Source of the DNA: Lentzea kentuckyensis
GTDB taxonomy: Bacteria; Actinomycetota; Actinomycetes; Mycobacteriales; Pseudonocardiaceae
Direction of reading: 5' to 3'
DNA: 55,269 nt
Assembly (NCBI RefSeq): GCF_002150765.1
Contig: NZ_MUYM01000008.1
Span: forward strand, 1-55,269
Shown: one piece after another, positions 40,051-49,321 of the stretch
Layout: every line of letters starts with the position of its first letter
Position numbering within the stretch: the first letter of the stretch is position 1
Notes under the pieces: generated by a model
Database searches by the model: none
Told to the model about the DNA's origin: nothing
Seen by the model: only the letters and a program-made list of their open reading frames with translations
Program-made: the position numbers and the translations under genes

Positions 40051-40626
40051 TCAGCGGGGTGGCAACGGCAGCGGAACCGCGGGCAGACCGTCGATGCTCT
40101 CGATGTTGTACGGCTTCTTCCCCGTGTACTCGCGGAACTCCTCGTCGCTCTTGCGGCCGAAGTAGTCCGCGTGCAGGTCGCGCTCACTGCGGTAGTCCAT
40201 GAACGGCACCGCGAACCCGCACGTGTCGCTGATCAGCTCGGCGGTGACCACGATGATCGCCCGCAATGCCGGCCCGTCCGCGTCGCCGAACCCCGCGGCG
40301 AGCTCGGCGAAACGCGGGTCGTCGCGGTACACCGGCTCACCACGGCCGTGCACGCGCACGATGTTCGGCGGCCCGTCGAACGCACACCACATCAACGTGA
40401 TGCGGCCGTTCTCCCGCAGATGCGCGATCGTCTCGGCGTGGCTGCCACCGAAGTCGAGGTAGGCCAGCGTGCGGTCGTCGAGGATCCGCAGCGTGCCCCG
40501 CCGGCCCTTGGGCGAGAGGTTGATGTGACCGTCGCCCGCCAGCGGAGCGCTGGCCACGAAGAACACCTTCTGGTTCTCGATGAACTCCCACAGCCGCGGC
40601 TCGATGCGCTCGTATTCCTTACCCAT
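40051..40626 (-). CDS. PPOX-fold flavoprotein
   Basis: A 191-residue protein. FIENQKVFFVASAPLAGDG, INLSPKGRRGTLRILDDRT and LAYLDFGGSHAETIAHLREN are the signature of a distinct PPOX subgroup often annotated as pyridoxamine 5'-phosphate oxidase-like. GFAVPFMDYRSERD lies in the C-terminal part. It binds a flavin or deazaflavin; substrate unknown. The ATG at 40626 is chosen because the domain begins there and the upstream frame is Arg-rich noise. It is not closely related to the preceding PPOX protein. Confidence 0.88.
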   Translation of the reverse strand: MGKEYERIEPRLWEFIENQKVFFVASAPLAGDGHINLSPKGRRGTLRILDDRTLAYLDFGGSHAETIAHLRENGRITLMWCAFDGPPNIVRVHGRGEPVYRDDPRFAELAAGFGDADGPALRAIIVVTAELISDTCGFAVPFMDYRSERDLHADYFGRKSDEEFREYTGKKPYNIESIDGLPAVPLPLPPR

Positions 40627-40684
40627 GCTCAGCAGTATTGATCGTCGCGCGCCCCCTGTCAGCGGCCTTTCCCAGGACGTGAGC

Positions 40685-41269
40685 TCACGCCTGACCCGAC
40701 GCCTCCCGCGCCGCCAGCTCCACCCGTTCCCGATGAGCCGCCCAGTCCACCGACGGCAGGTTCGACAGCCCCTCCCGCAACCCGGCCTCACCGTCCAGGC
40801 CCTCCCGCAGGACGTCCATGTGCCCGGCGTGCCGGTTCGTCTCCGCGATCATGTGCACCAGCAGCAGGTGCAGCGTCACGTAACGACGCTCCTCCGGCCA
40901 CCACGGCACCACCCCCGGCGCCTCCAGCGGCAGCTCCGCGATCGCCGCGTCCGAGAACTCCGCGACACGGGCGTACAGCGCCAGGATGTCCTCGCGGGAC
41001 TCGTCCGCGGTGGCGAACATGTCCGCGTTCGGGTCGGTGTCGTACTGGTCGGCCCACGGCAGCTTCTCGCCGAACTCCCGGCCCAGGCAGGCGCCGAAGT
41101 ACTCCTGCTCGGTGGTCGCGAGATGTTTGACCAGGCCCAGCAGGTTCGTCGCGGTCGGCGTCAACGGCCGGCGCACGTCGTACTCCGACAACCCGTCGAG
41201 CTTCCAGCGAACGGCCTCCCTGGCCACCGTCAGGTAGCGGTGCAGGTCGGCTTTCGGATCCGATGCCAT
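40685..41269 (-). CDS. DinB/DUF664 family protein
   Basis: A 194-residue protein. WKLDGLSEYDVRRPLTPT, TNLLGLVKHLATTEQEYFG and ETNRHAGHMDVLREGLDG carry the family's helices and His ligands. It is closely similar to the DinB protein encoded 5 bp upstream in the operon and to the short one at 21886, and probably arose by duplication. Predicted to be a metal-dependent thiol transferase-like enzyme; the substrate is unknown. Confidence 0.87.
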   Translation of the reverse strand: MASDPKADLHRYLTVAREAVRWKLDGLSEYDVRRPLTPTATNLLGLVKHLATTEQEYFGACLGREFGEKLPWADQYDTDPNADMFATADESREDILALYARVAEFSDAAIAELPLEAPGVVPWWPEERRYVTLHLLLVHMIAETNRHAGHMDVLREGLDGEAGLREGLSNLPSVDWAAHRERVELAAREASGQA

Positions 41270-41274
41270 GCCGC

Positions 41275-41898
41275 TCAGCCTCGCAGAGCCCGGCCCGCGG
41301 CGACGGCGATTTCCTCCAGCCGGGCGCGGTGCCCGGCCCACCACTCCTCGGGCACGGCGGGCATGTTCGAGTTGCCGTCCTGCATGCCGACCGCGCCGTC
41401 GATCAGCTCCCGCACCACGTCCGCGTGCCCGGCGTGGCGGTGCAGCTCGATCGACACCTGCACCAGCACCTGCCGCAGCGTCACCTCGCGCCGGCCGGGC
41501 GACCACCACGTCACCACCCCCGGCGCGTCCACCGGTAACGCCGCGATCGTCGCGTCCGCGAACTCCCGCACCCGCGCGTAGAACGCCACCACGGACTCGC
41601 GCGACTCCTCGGGCGAGGCGTACATGTCCGACGCCGGTAACGCCTGCGCGGTCGACCACAGCGGCGGCTCCGGGAACGGCCGGGAGAACACGCGGCCGAA
41701 GTAGTTCAGCTCCACCCCGGCCGCGTGTTTCACCAGCCCCAGCAGGTTCGTGCCGGTCGGCGTCACCGGGCGGCGCACGTCGTACTCCGACAAGCCGTCG
41801 AGCTTCCACAGCAACGCCGAGCGGGCCGCCTCCAGGAACCGGTGCAGCAGGGCTTTCTCGTCGATGAGATCCACGACGAGCAGCGTCTCAGACAGCAC
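41275..41898 (-). CDS. DinB/DUF664 family protein
   Basis: A 207-residue protein. LLWKLDGLSEYDVRRPVTPT, TNLLGLVKHAAGVELNYFG and ELHRHAGHADVVRELIDGAVG match the other two copies. The GTG at 41898 overlaps the methyltransferase stop by 11 bp; a GTG at 41874 is an alternative. With the next DinB gene and the methyltransferase it forms a three-gene operon. Confidence 0.87.
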   Translation of the reverse strand: MLSETLLVVDLIDEKALLHRFLEAARSALLWKLDGLSEYDVRRPVTPTGTNLLGLVKHAAGVELNYFGRVFSRPFPEPPLWSTAQALPASDMYASPEESRESVVAFYARVREFADATIAALPVDAPGVVTWWSPGRREVTLRQVLVQVSIELHRHAGHADVVRELIDGAVGMQDGNSNMPAVPEEWWAGHRARLEEIAVAAGRALRG

Positions 41899-42610
41899 CG
41901 ACAGTTTTGAGCACCAGCAGATCCAGGTGATCGACCACCGGCCCGGTCTCCACCGCCGCGGCCTCCTCCAGCCGCGCCCGGCCCGCCTCGAACTCCCGCT
42001 CCGACAGCGACCGCAGCAACGTGTCCGCCTCCCACCGCACGGTCGACGCCTTGTCCGCCAACGACTCCGCCGTCACCTGGGCGACCGGCTCCAGCCGCTC
42101 GACGGTGAACCCCATCCCGCCGGCCACCTCCGCCACCGTCGGAAAGCCGTCCAGCGCCCGCACCGCCTCGGGGAAGAACCGGAACAACCCGATCCCCGAA
42201 TGCCGCTCCCGGAACAACGACCGCAACACCACCACCCCGCCCGGACGCAGCACCCGCCGCAACTCCGCCCCCGCGGCCGGCAAGTCACGCACGTGGTGCA
42301 CCACGGTGGACATCCACACCACGTCCACCGATCCGTCCGGCACCGGGATCGACTCCGCGTCGCCCGAGAGCATCGGCAGCCCGGACGCCGCCCTCATGTC
42401 GGCGGACGGCTCCACCGCGATCACGGACACGTCCGGGAACCACTGCGCGAACGCCCGCACGAACAACCCGGTCCCGGCGCCCAGGTCCAGCACCGTGCGG
42501 CCCGGCCGGAAATACGGCGCCACCGCGTCCCGCCACGACGACAACCCCACCAGCGAAATCTCACGGGCCACCCGGTACGAGGCAGCCTCCACAGCGTCGT
42601 AGCGCGTCAT
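41888..42610 (-). CDS. Class I SAM-dependent methyltransferase (UbiE/ArsM-like)
   Basis: A 240-residue enzyme. [20 protein letters not shown] is SAM motif [12 protein letters not shown] motif [18 protein letters not shown] motif IV and [11 protein letters not shown] motif V. The remainder ([21 protein letters not shown]) may bind substrate. The ATG at 42610 follows GGCGAG and fits the domain; the frame is open further upstream. It is divergent from the M14 peptidase gene and heads the DinB operon. The substrate is unknown. Confidence 0.87.
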   Translation of the reverse strand: MTRYDAVEAASYRVAREISLVGLSSWRDAVAPYFRPGRTVLDLGAGTGLFVRAFAQWFPDVSVIAVEPSADMRAASGLPMLSGDAESIPVPDGSVDVVWMSTVVHHVRDLPAAGAELRRVLRPGGVVVLRSLFRERHSGIGLFRFFPEAVRALDGFPTVAEVAGGMGFTVERLEPVAQVTAESLADKASTVRWEADTLLRSLSEREFEAGRARLEEAAAVETGPVVDHLDLLVLKTVGAV

Positions 42611-42714
42611 CTCGCCAGCCAAGCCCATACGGATGGCGGGATGACAGTGAGCCTTCACACGGACTACACAAGGCGGTGCCATGTCCCTGCCGTGGTACGA
42701 AAGGGTTGCCCTGC

Positions 42715-44376
42715 ATGCGAAAAAGCCATCTCAGACCCCTGATCGGGGTCACGGTCGCCGCCAGTGTCGTGTTCACGATGGGAGGGGTGCCCACCGGCGC
42801 CGCCCCCGACAAGGCAGAGACGACGACGAACTACCAGGTCAGCAACGTTCGCACCGCTGAACAGCGCTCCAAGGTCGCGCGGTCCGGTGCCGCGATCGAC
42901 TCGGTCGAGGAACACGGCATCGTCGTGATCACCGCGACCGAGCGCGAGGTGAAGAACCTCAAGGCCCAGGGCTTCGAGGTCGCCGAGCTGCCCAAGCGGA
43001 TGGAGGCGAACGCCGAGATCGGGCCGTTCGACTTCCCCGCCGCGGACTCGAACTACCACAACTACGCCGAGATGACCGCCGAGATCAACAGCGCGGTCGC
43101 GGCCTACCCGAACATCCTCAGCAAGCAGGTCATCGGCAAGTCCTACGAGAACCGCGACATCATCGCGCTCAAGATCAGCGACAACGTCGGCGTCGACGAG
43201 AACGAGCCGGAGGTGCTGTTCACGCACCACCAGCACGCCCGTGAGCACCTCACCGTCGAGATGGCGCTGTACCTGGTCAAGGAGTTCACCACCAAGTACG
43301 GCAGCGAAGCGCGGCTCACCGACCTGGTGAACACCCGCGAGATCTGGATCATCCCGGACGTCAACCCCGACGGCGGCGAGTACGACATCGCGACCGGCAG
43401 CTACCGGTCGTGGCGCAAGAACCGGCAGCCCAACGCCGGTTCCAGCAACGTCGGCACCGACCTCAACCGCAACTGGGGCTACAAGTGGGGCTGCTGCGGC
43501 GGTTCCTCGGGCAGCACCGGTTCCGACACCTACCGCGGGCCGAGCGCGGAGTCCGCGCCCGAGGTCAAGGTCGTGGCCGACTTCGTGCGCGGCCGCAACG
43601 TCGGTGGCAAGCAGCAGATCACCTCGTCCATCGACTTCCACACCTACAGCCAGCTCATCCTGTGGCCGTGGGGCTGGACCTACGACGACGTCGCGCCCGG
43701 CCTGACCCAGGACCAGCGCGACACGTTCGCCACCATCGGCCAGTCGATGGCGCAGAGCAACGGCTACACGCCCGAGCAGTCCAGCGACCTGTACATCACC
43801 GACGGGTCGATCCCTGACTGGCTGTGGGGCACGCAGGGCGTCTTCGCCTACACCTTCGAGATGTACCCCGGCAGCTCCGGCTCCGGCGGCGGTTTCTACC
43901 CGCCCGACGAGGTCATCCCGGAGCAGACCGCCCGCAACAAGGAAGCCGTGCTGCAACTGCTCGAGCGCGCCGACTGCCCGTACGAGGCGATCGGCAAGGA
44001 AGCGCAGTACTGCGGTGGCACCCCGCCGCAGCCGGGCAAGTACTTCGAGAACACCACGGACTTCCAGATCGCGGACAACAGCACCATCAACTCCCCGATC
44101 GCGGTGTCCGAGGTGACGGGCAACGCCCCGGCCACCCTCAAGGTCGCCGTGGACATCAAGCACACCTACCAGGGCGACCTGCAGGTGAGCCTGGTCGCCC
44201 CGGACGGCACCGTCTACATCCTGCACAACCGCACCGGCGGCGGCACGGACAACATCAACACCACCTACACCGTCAACGCCTCCAGCGAGGTCGCCAACGG
44301 CACCTGGCAGCTGAGGGTCAACGACAACGCCAACCAGGACACCGGGTTCCTCGACAAGTGGAGCCTGCAGTTCTGA
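42715..44376 (+). CDS. Secreted M14 zinc carboxypeptidase with C-terminal P domain
   Basis: A 553-residue protein. Signal peptide 1-30 ([10 protein letters not shown], then VPTGAA). A propeptide-like region (40-105) is followed by the M14 domain (about 112-420): [14 protein letters not shown] gives Zn His 174 and Glu 177, [14 protein letters not shown] and the Arg/His region lie further on ([14 protein letters not shown]), and FTYTFEMYP-like YTFEMYPG carries the catalytic Glu. Residues about 435-553 form a proprotein-convertase P domain ([36 protein letters not shown]). It removes C-terminal residues from extracellular peptides. Confidence 0.92.
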   Translation: MRKSHLRPLIGVTVAASVVFTMGGVPTGAAPDKAETTTNYQVSNVRTAEQRSKVARSGAAIDSVEEHGIVVITATEREVKNLKAQGFEVAELPKRMEANAEIGPFDFPAADSNYHNYAEMTAEINSAVAAYPNILSKQVIGKSYENRDIIALKISDNVGVDENEPEVLFTHHQHAREHLTVEMALYLVKEFTTKYGSEARLTDLVNTREIWIIPDVNPDGGEYDIATGSYRSWRKNRQPNAGSSNVGTDLNRNWGYKWGCCGGSSGSTGSDTYRGPSAESAPEVKVVADFVRGRNVGGKQQITSSIDFHTYSQLILWPWGWTYDDVAPGLTQDQRDTFATIGQSMAQSNGYTPEQSSDLYITDGSIPDWLWGTQGVFAYTFEMYPGSSGSGGGFYPPDEVIPEQTARNKEAVLQLLERADCPYEAIGKEAQYCGGTPPQPGKYFENTTDFQIADNSTINSPIAVSEVTGNAPATLKVAVDIKHTYQGDLQVSLVAPDGTVYILHNRTGGGTDNINTTYTVNASSEVANGTWQLRVNDNANQDTGFLDKWSLQF

Positions 44377-44398
44377 CCCCCGCGGTTCCCGCCTGAGC

Positions 44399-44430
44399 CG
44401 TCAGGGCGCCGGTACGCCGGCGCCCTGACG
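44399..44430. terminator. Bidirectional hairpin at convergent gene ends
   Basis: A perfect 14-bp stem: CGTCAGGGCGCCGG (44399-44412), loop TACG, and the mirror arm at 44417-44430. It lies 22 bp after the M14 stop and contains the last codons and stop of the FAD monooxygenase gene. No T-run; a stem of this strength could stop transcription from both sides. Confidence 0.65.
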
Positions 44431-45615
44431 CTCGTAGTCCTTCACCCGCATCGAGTCGTACAGCCGCACACCGTTGGAGTTGAGCTTCGCCACCGGCCGC
44501 ACCACCCACGACGGCAACGACGTCAGCAACTGCGCACCCCGCGTCAACGCCCACACACCGGCCCGCGTCGACGGGATCAGCGTCTTCGCGACCCCGAGCG
44601 CCAGCGCCCGGCTCGCCACCACCAGCTCCCGCATCTGGTCCTGGTACCGCGCGAACGCCGCCTGATGATCGTCACCCACCGACAACTCACCGGCCAGCAC
44701 GTACGCGCCCAGCACCGCCAGGCTCGTGCTCCCGCCGATCGCCGGACCAGGGCAGTACGCGGCGTCCCCGACCAGCGCCACCCGTCCGCGCGACCAGGTG
44801 TCGTTGCGCAGCTGCGTGATCGAGTCGAAGTAGAACGCGCCGTCGCCGTCCAGGTAGGACATCCACTCGTCGACCCGCGGATGCAGCCCGGCGAACGCCT
44901 GCCGCAACAGCTCCTTCTGCCGCGCCACGTCCCGATGGTGGTACTCGAGCTCCTCGGCGCTGCGGAACAGGAACACCGCCCGCGCGTCGTCCAGGTGCCG
45001 TGCCCCGTACACCGCCGCACTGCGCCCCGGCCCGATGTGCCCGGTCATCGCGCCCGGCACCCCCAGCTCCCGCGGCACCGACAACACCGCCAGATACGCG
45101 CCCACGAACGTCTTCGCGACCTCCCCGAACACCAGCCGCCGCACGTTCGAATGCAACCCGTCCGCCCCGATCACCAGATCGAACCGCCTGGGCGAGCCCA
45201 CCTCGAACGTCACCGCGCCGTCCTCACCGACCGACGTGATCGAGTCGCCGAACACGTACTCGACCCCGGCGCGCGTGGCGTCGTAGTAGATCTCGCTCAA
45301 ATCGTCACGCATCACCTCGACGTGCCGATCCGACGCCGCCGCGAACAGCTTCGTCACGTCCGCGCTGATCGGCCGGCGCGTCCCCTCGCGCAGGAACGTC
45401 AGCCGCTGCGTCCCCGTCGCCAACGCCTCGATGCGCGGCGACACCCCCATCCGCTCGGAGATGTCCATCGCCGGCTTGAACAGGTCCACCGCGTGCCCAC
45501 CGGTCTTGCGCAGCACCGGCGAACGCTCCACCACCGTCACCTCGTGCCCGTACCGCGTGAGCCAGTACGCGAGCACCGGCCCCGCAACGCTCGCTCCGGA
45601 AACCAGTATCCGCAC
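44401..45615 (-). CDS. FAD-dependent monooxygenase (TetX/PHBH-like)
   Basis: A 404-residue group A flavin monooxygenase. ILVSGASVAGPVLAYWLTRYGHEVTVVER is the Rossmann FAD motif (split as GASVAG), DLVIGADGLHSNVRR the DG motif, and RVALVGDAAYCPGPAIGGSTSLAV the GD motif. It hydroxylates an aromatic or polyketide-like compound. Start GTG with AAGGGGG upstream. A divergent TetR gene and duplicated operators sit directly upstream, suggesting substrate-inducible expression. Confidence 0.92.
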   Translation of the reverse strand: MRILVSGASVAGPVLAYWLTRYGHEVTVVERSPVLRKTGGHAVDLFKPAMDISERMGVSPRIEALATGTQRLTFLREGTRRPISADVTKLFAAASDRHVEVMRDDLSEIYYDATRAGVEYVFGDSITSVGEDGAVTFEVGSPRRFDLVIGADGLHSNVRRLVFGEVAKTFVGAYLAVLSVPRELGVPGAMTGHIGPGRSAAVYGARHLDDARAVFLFRSAEELEYHHRDVARQKELLRQAFAGLHPRVDEWMSYLDGDGAFYFDSITQLRNDTWSRGRVALVGDAAYCPGPAIGGSTSLAVLGAYVLAGELSVGDDHQAAFARYQDQMRELVVASRALALGVAKTLIPSTRAGVWALTRGAQLLTSLPSWVVRPVAKLNSNGVRLYDSMRVKDYERQGAGVPAP

Positions 45616-45625
45616 GTCACACCCC

Positions 45626-45693
45626 CTTACTTAACGGTCGGTAAGTCACTCGTCGGCGAGCCTACACCTCAGACTTACCGACTGTTAAGTAAG
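45626..45693. promoter_or_regulatory. Pair of near-identical inverted 22-bp TetR operators
   Basis: Site A (45626-45647) contains CTTACTTAAC and GGTCGGTAAGTC. Site B (45672-45693), read on the minus strand, is the same with one substitution (21 of 22 identical). Each is a partial dyad with TTAC and GTAA halves. Site A covers the promoter side of the monooxygenase and site B overlaps the -10 of the TetR gene (TAAGAT, 45690-45695). The centres are 46 bp apart. Confidence 0.75.
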
Positions 45694-45702
45694 ATTCGGC
45701 GC

Positions 45703-46239
45703 GTGGCCCGACCGTCCGACACCAAACAGCGCATCCTGCAGACCGCGCGCGACCTGTTCGCCACCAAGGGCGTGCAGCAAACCAGCCTGCAGGAGATCGC
45801 CGACCGCCTCGGCATCACCAAACCCGCGCTCTACTACCACTTCGCCTCACGCGACGAGCTGATCCGCAGCATCGTCACCCCGCTGCTCGACGACGGCGAA
45901 GGGTTCCTGACCCGCATGGAGGCCCGCGCCGAGGTCTCGCCCCTCGACCTCGTCGAGGGCTTCTTCGACTTCCACTACCGCCACCGCGCCGACATGCTGC
46001 TACTGCTCTCCGAGCTCACCACGCTCGCCGAACTCGGCCTGATCGACGTCGTGCTGGCCTGGCGCGCCCGCCTCACCCGCCTGGTCTTCGGCCCCACCCC
46101 GACCCTGGAACAGCAGGCACGCGCGGTGCTGGCGTTCGGCGGCATGCAGGACTGCACCATGCAGTTCCCCGACGCGCCGGTCGACGAGCTGCGGGCCGCG
46201 ACGGTGACAGCCGCGTGCGCCGCGCTCGGCCTGACCTGA
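45703..46239 (+). CDS. TetR family regulator of the FAD monooxygenase
   Basis: A 178-residue protein. HTH residues about 10-55 (TSLQEIADRLGITKPALYYHFASRDELIRSI). The C-terminal domain is helical (GFFDFHYRHRADMLLLLSEL). Start GTG 45703, 7 nt after TAAGAT. The divergent placement with two matching 22-bp operators makes it very likely that it represses both itself and the monooxygenase. The ligand may be the monooxygenase substrate. Its stop lies next to that of the convergent deoxyribosyltransferase-like gene. Confidence 0.9.
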   Translation: MARPSDTKQRILQTARDLFATKGVQQTSLQEIADRLGITKPALYYHFASRDELIRSIVTPLLDDGEGFLTRMEARAEVSPLDLVEGFFDFHYRHRADMLLLLSELTTLAELGLIDVVLAWRARLTRLVFGPTPTLEQQARAVLAFGGMQDCTMQFPDAPVDELRAATVTAACAALGLT

Positions 46240-46240
46240 G

Positions 46241-47335
46241 CTACTGGCCCGCGGCCGGGGCCGGTTTGGTCTCCAGCAGGCTCTCCAGCCGCGACAGCTG
46301 CGCCTGAGCGCTCACGTAACGGTCGACCATCGCCCACAGCGGCACGCCCGCCCGGTCGCTGGCCCGCCGGATCAACGGGTAGTCCGCGCCGAGCGACTCG
46401 CACCCCATGGCGAACCGGCGCAGACTCGTCTCCGCCTTGCCGATTCTCTCGAGCTGGTCGGGGACGGAGATCCGCCACCTGTTCAGCGTCACGACGGCTG
46501 AGGGGAAGTCCAGCCGGTCCGCGAAGGCGATGGTGCTCACCCCGTGAGCGATCTTCTCCAGCTCGCGCGTCATGTCGGCGAGGTACTCCTCGAGGCGCGC
46601 ACCCAGCGCGGTGATCCACGACGCCATCTCCCGCTCGGCCACGGCCACGTCGTTCTCGCGAGCGCGCCGGCGGAAGAGCCCGGGCTTGCCGACCGGCGGC
46701 TCGTCCGGCTGCAGCACGGTGGCCAGCCCGACCAGCGTGGCCGTGTCGGTGCCGATGGGTTCGACCGCGGTCGTGGCGAGCGAGAGGAGTGTCCGCATCG
46801 AGGCCTCGGTCAACGCCATGGCCGCCTCGACGTCGGCAGGTGCCACCGAGCGCGCCGCCAAGGACAGCTCCGCCTCGTCCTGGGCCTCGATCGCGTGCAG
46901 GTCGGGGTTCCAGAAATCCGTGACCGGGCTGCCGAAACCGAGCTGGGACAGATTGCCGGCGATCTCCGTGATGACGGAGACCAGGCCGTCACTGCGGCCG
47001 AATCTCGTCGAGTACTCGATCACCCGGTACGCCCTCAGGTCGAACGGCACCTCGTCCAGGTTCTGGGTGATCAGCACAACTCGGCGCCGCAGGCCGTGAG
47101 CGAGCCCGAGCTCGTACATCACGTTGCTGTTCAGGCCGGTCAGATCGGCGATGATCAGGGACGCCTCACCGATCCCGAGCACGACGTCCTGCAGGATGTT
47201 CCGCTGGTTCAGCACCGAATCGGCGCGGGTCGCGACAAAGCCCGCCCGTTCGAGTGCCGGCTTGAGCAGTTCGGTCCAGATGTCGTCGAACTCCCGCGCG
47301 AACGGCATGACCACGAACGCCTTCGGACTTGTCAC
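46241..47335 (-). CDS. Nucleoside 2-deoxyribosyltransferase-like (TIR-like) protein with helical C-terminus
   Basis: A 364-residue protein. Residues 1-110 form a nucleoside deoxyribosyltransferase-like Rossmann domain: KAFVVMPFAREFDDIW, ASLIIADLTGLNSNVMYELG with candidate catalytic E75, HGLRRRVVLITQN and VPFDLRAYRVIEY. The remaining 250 residues are helical (VAPADVEAAMALTEASMRT, EYLADMTRELEKIAHGV), with no known domain. Stand-alone members of this superfamily occur in defence contexts, where related TIR folds act on NAD or nucleotides. The GTG start follows GGGGGGT. Function is an inference. Confidence 0.72.
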   Translation of the reverse strand: MTSPKAFVVMPFAREFDDIWTELLKPALERAGFVATRADSVLNQRNILQDVVLGIGEASLIIADLTGLNSNVMYELGLAHGLRRRVVLITQNLDEVPFDLRAYRVIEYSTRFGRSDGLVSVITEIAGNLSQLGFGSPVTDFWNPDLHAIEAQDEAELSLAARSVAPADVEAAMALTEASMRTLLSLATTAVEPIGTDTATLVGLATVLQPDEPPVGKPGLFRRRARENDVAVAEREMASWITALGARLEEYLADMTRELEKIAHGVSTIAFADRLDFPSAVVTLNRWRISVPDQLERIGKAETSLRRFAMGCESLGADYPLIRRASDRAGVPLWAMVDRYVSAQAQLSRLESLLETKPAPAAGQ

Positions 47336-47468
47336 CGTCAGACCCCCCTGAGAACAGACGCCGGGCCGACAACGGTTACCCCAGTTCGTAAGCGAACGGC
47401 AAGACAGCGGCTGAGTGACACCGTTCGGCCGCTGCCGATCAACGCGCGCATGAGCGAGCATCACGCGG

Positions 47469-47924
47469 GTGACCCTCCGCCACGCCTGGGTGCTGCCGCT
47501 GGCACCCACCGCCGCCGTGCTGCTCATCGCGGTCGCCCTCATCCCGGTCACCACCGCCGGCCCCGAAAGCCTGTGGCTGCTGGGCCTGCTGACCACCGCC
47601 GCACTGCTCGCCACCGTGATCGCGACGGCGGCCGGACACGTCTCCGGCGAACCCACCGAGAAGCCGCGGATCATCGCCGCCGGCACCGCGATCCTCACCG
47701 CCGCGACCCCGTTCGCGGTCGCCGCAATCCTCGGCGGGCCAACGGACCCGCTGGTCGTCGTGCCCTGGCTGATCTTCGGCCTCGGCGCCGGGTACTGGCA
47801 GCTCCAGTTGTGCGAGGGAGCGCGTTCGCGGCCGCTGCACGCGGTCATAGGATTCAGCTACACCCTCGTGTTCACCGCCGTGACGCTGTTGTTCGTAGCG
47901 CTCTCGGCACGCGTAGTCGACTAG
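47469..47924 (+). CDS. Small four-helix membrane protein
   Basis: A 151-residue protein with hydrophobic segments at about 10-28, 36-55, 70-88 and 95-110, plus a C-terminal one at 125-148. No family motif is seen. The charged loop SGEPTEKPR lies after helix 2. It stands alone between the deoxyribosyltransferase-like gene and the hydrolase. Start GTG. Confidence 0.6.
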   Translation: MTLRHAWVLPLAPTAAVLLIAVALIPVTTAGPESLWLLGLLTTAALLATVIATAAGHVSGEPTEKPRIIAAGTAILTAATPFAVAAILGGPTDPLVVVPWLIFGLGAGYWQLQLCEGARSRPLHAVIGFSYTLVFTAVTLLFVALSARVVD

Positions 47925-48007
47925 ATGAGAAACGGCTCTCGAAACCGGTCTCAATCGCCGTGTACGCGGGGTAGGGTCCGGCAATCCGAATTCACGCGGG
48001 GAGAGAC

Positions 48008-48772
48008 ATGCGCGCCGTCGAGATCAGACCTGGGGTCCGGATCCGCTGGGTGGAAGTGCCGGGCGCGACACCTGCCCGCGTGTACCTGCACGGGCTCGGC
48101 GCGTCATCGGCGCCGTACTACGCCGAGGCCGTCGCGCACCCGCTGCTGGCCGGGCGCCGCAGCCTGATGATGGACCTGCTCGGGTTCGGCATCAGCGACC
48201 GCCCGACCGGCTTCGCCTACTCGCTGGAGGGCCACGCCGACGCGCTCGCGGTGGCGCTGGCCAAGATCGGCCTGCGGCGCAGCGAGATCATCGGGCACAG
48301 CATGGGTGGCGCCGTCGCCATCGTGCTGGCCGCGCGGCACCCCGAGATGGTGCGCTCGCTCGTTCTCGTCGACCCCCACGTCGACCCCGCCACGCCCGCG
48401 CTCGGTGCTCCCGGCAGCCGGGGCATCGCCGCCTACGGTGAGGCCGACTTCCTCTCGCACGGCTTCGAGCGCGTGCTGCGCGACGTCGGACCGCACTGGG
48501 CGGCGACCATGCGCATGGCCGGGCGCGAAGCCCTCTACCGCAGCGCCGTCGACCTCATCCGCGGCACCTCGCCGACCATGCGCAAGCTGTTGCTGGAGCT
48601 GGAGATCCCGCGCGTCTTCCTGCACCCCGAGGAGGCACCGCCACGCGGGGCACGCGAGCTCACCGCGGCCGGTGTGCAGATCGTCTCCGTGCCCAACGCC
48701 GGCCACAACATCATGATCGACAACGTCGAGGGCTTCGCGCGCGCCGTGGCCCAGCAACGGTTGTCGGTCTAG
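48008..48772 (+). CDS. Alpha/beta hydrolase
   Basis: A 254-residue enzyme. VYLHGLGASSAPYY forms the oxyanion hole, IIGHSMGGAVAI the nucleophile elbow with Ser, LVDPHVDP may supply the acid, and PNAGHNIMIDNVEG the catalytic His. The GGGGAGAGAC ribosome site precedes the ATG, and TAGGGT at 47972-47977 is a likely -10. Its stop TAG and that of the convergent TetR gene overlap on CTAG. The substrate is unknown. Confidence 0.85.
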   Translation: MRAVEIRPGVRIRWVEVPGATPARVYLHGLGASSAPYYAEAVAHPLLAGRRSLMMDLLGFGISDRPTGFAYSLEGHADALAVALAKIGLRRSEIIGHSMGGAVAIVLAARHPEMVRSLVLVDPHVDPATPALGAPGSRGIAAYGEADFLSHGFERVLRDVGPHWAATMRMAGREALYRSAVDLIRGTSPTMRKLLLELEIPRVFLHPEEAPPRGARELTAAGVQIVSVPNAGHNIMIDNVEGFARAVAQQRLSV

Positions 48773-49314
48773 CCGAGTTCACGGGCGATCGCGCCGGACA
48801 GCAGCTCACGCGCCCGTTCCAGGGTCGTCGAGCCGCTGTGCCAGCGTTCGCTCAGGCCTTCGACGAGCGCGGTGAGCCGTTCCGCGACCGCCGCCGCGTC
48901 CACGTCGGGATTCGCCTGGCGCACCAGGGTTTCGACGTCGGCGTTCCAGGCGTCGGTGGTGGCCAGCAACGTCGAGCGCAGCTCCTCGTGGAACGCCGCG
49001 CTGGCCCGCAGCTCACCCCACGCCACGCTGGTCTCGCGCACGAGGTCGACGTCCTGCAGTTCGCCCAGCAACATCTGCTCGACGCGCGTGCGCGGATCGT
49101 CCGACGCCGGGGCCGAGGCGTAGGTCTGCGCGCGGTGGTTCACGTGCTCCAGCGCGGCCCGCAGGATCCCGGCGCGGTCCCTGAAGTGGTAGTAGATCAA
49201 CGCCGTGGACACCCCGGCCTCGGCCGCGAGCTTCTCGACGCGCAACCCGCGCACGCCGTCCTGCGCGATCACCCGCACCGCCGCCTCGAGCATCTGGGTC
49301 CTGCGCTCCGACAC
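48769..49314 (-). CDS. TetR family regulator
   Basis: A 181-residue protein. HTH residues about 8-50 (VEKLAAEAGVSTALIYYHFRDRAGILRAAL). It starts at GTG 49314, 7 bp after the deiminase stop, and so is the second gene of that operon. A perfect 18-bp palindrome lies in the operon promoter and is its probable operator. The frame is open upstream of the GTG but the protein begins with the HTH. Confidence 0.87.
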   Translation of the reverse strand: MSERRTQMLEAAVRVIAQDGVRGLRVEKLAAEAGVSTALIYYHFRDRAGILRAALEHVNHRAQTYASAPASDDPRTRVEQMLLGELQDVDLVRETSVAWGELRASAAFHEELRSTLLATTDAWNADVETLVRQANPDVDAAAVAERLTALVEGLSERWHSGSTTLERARELLSGAIARELG

Positions 49315-49321
49315 TGTGTCC

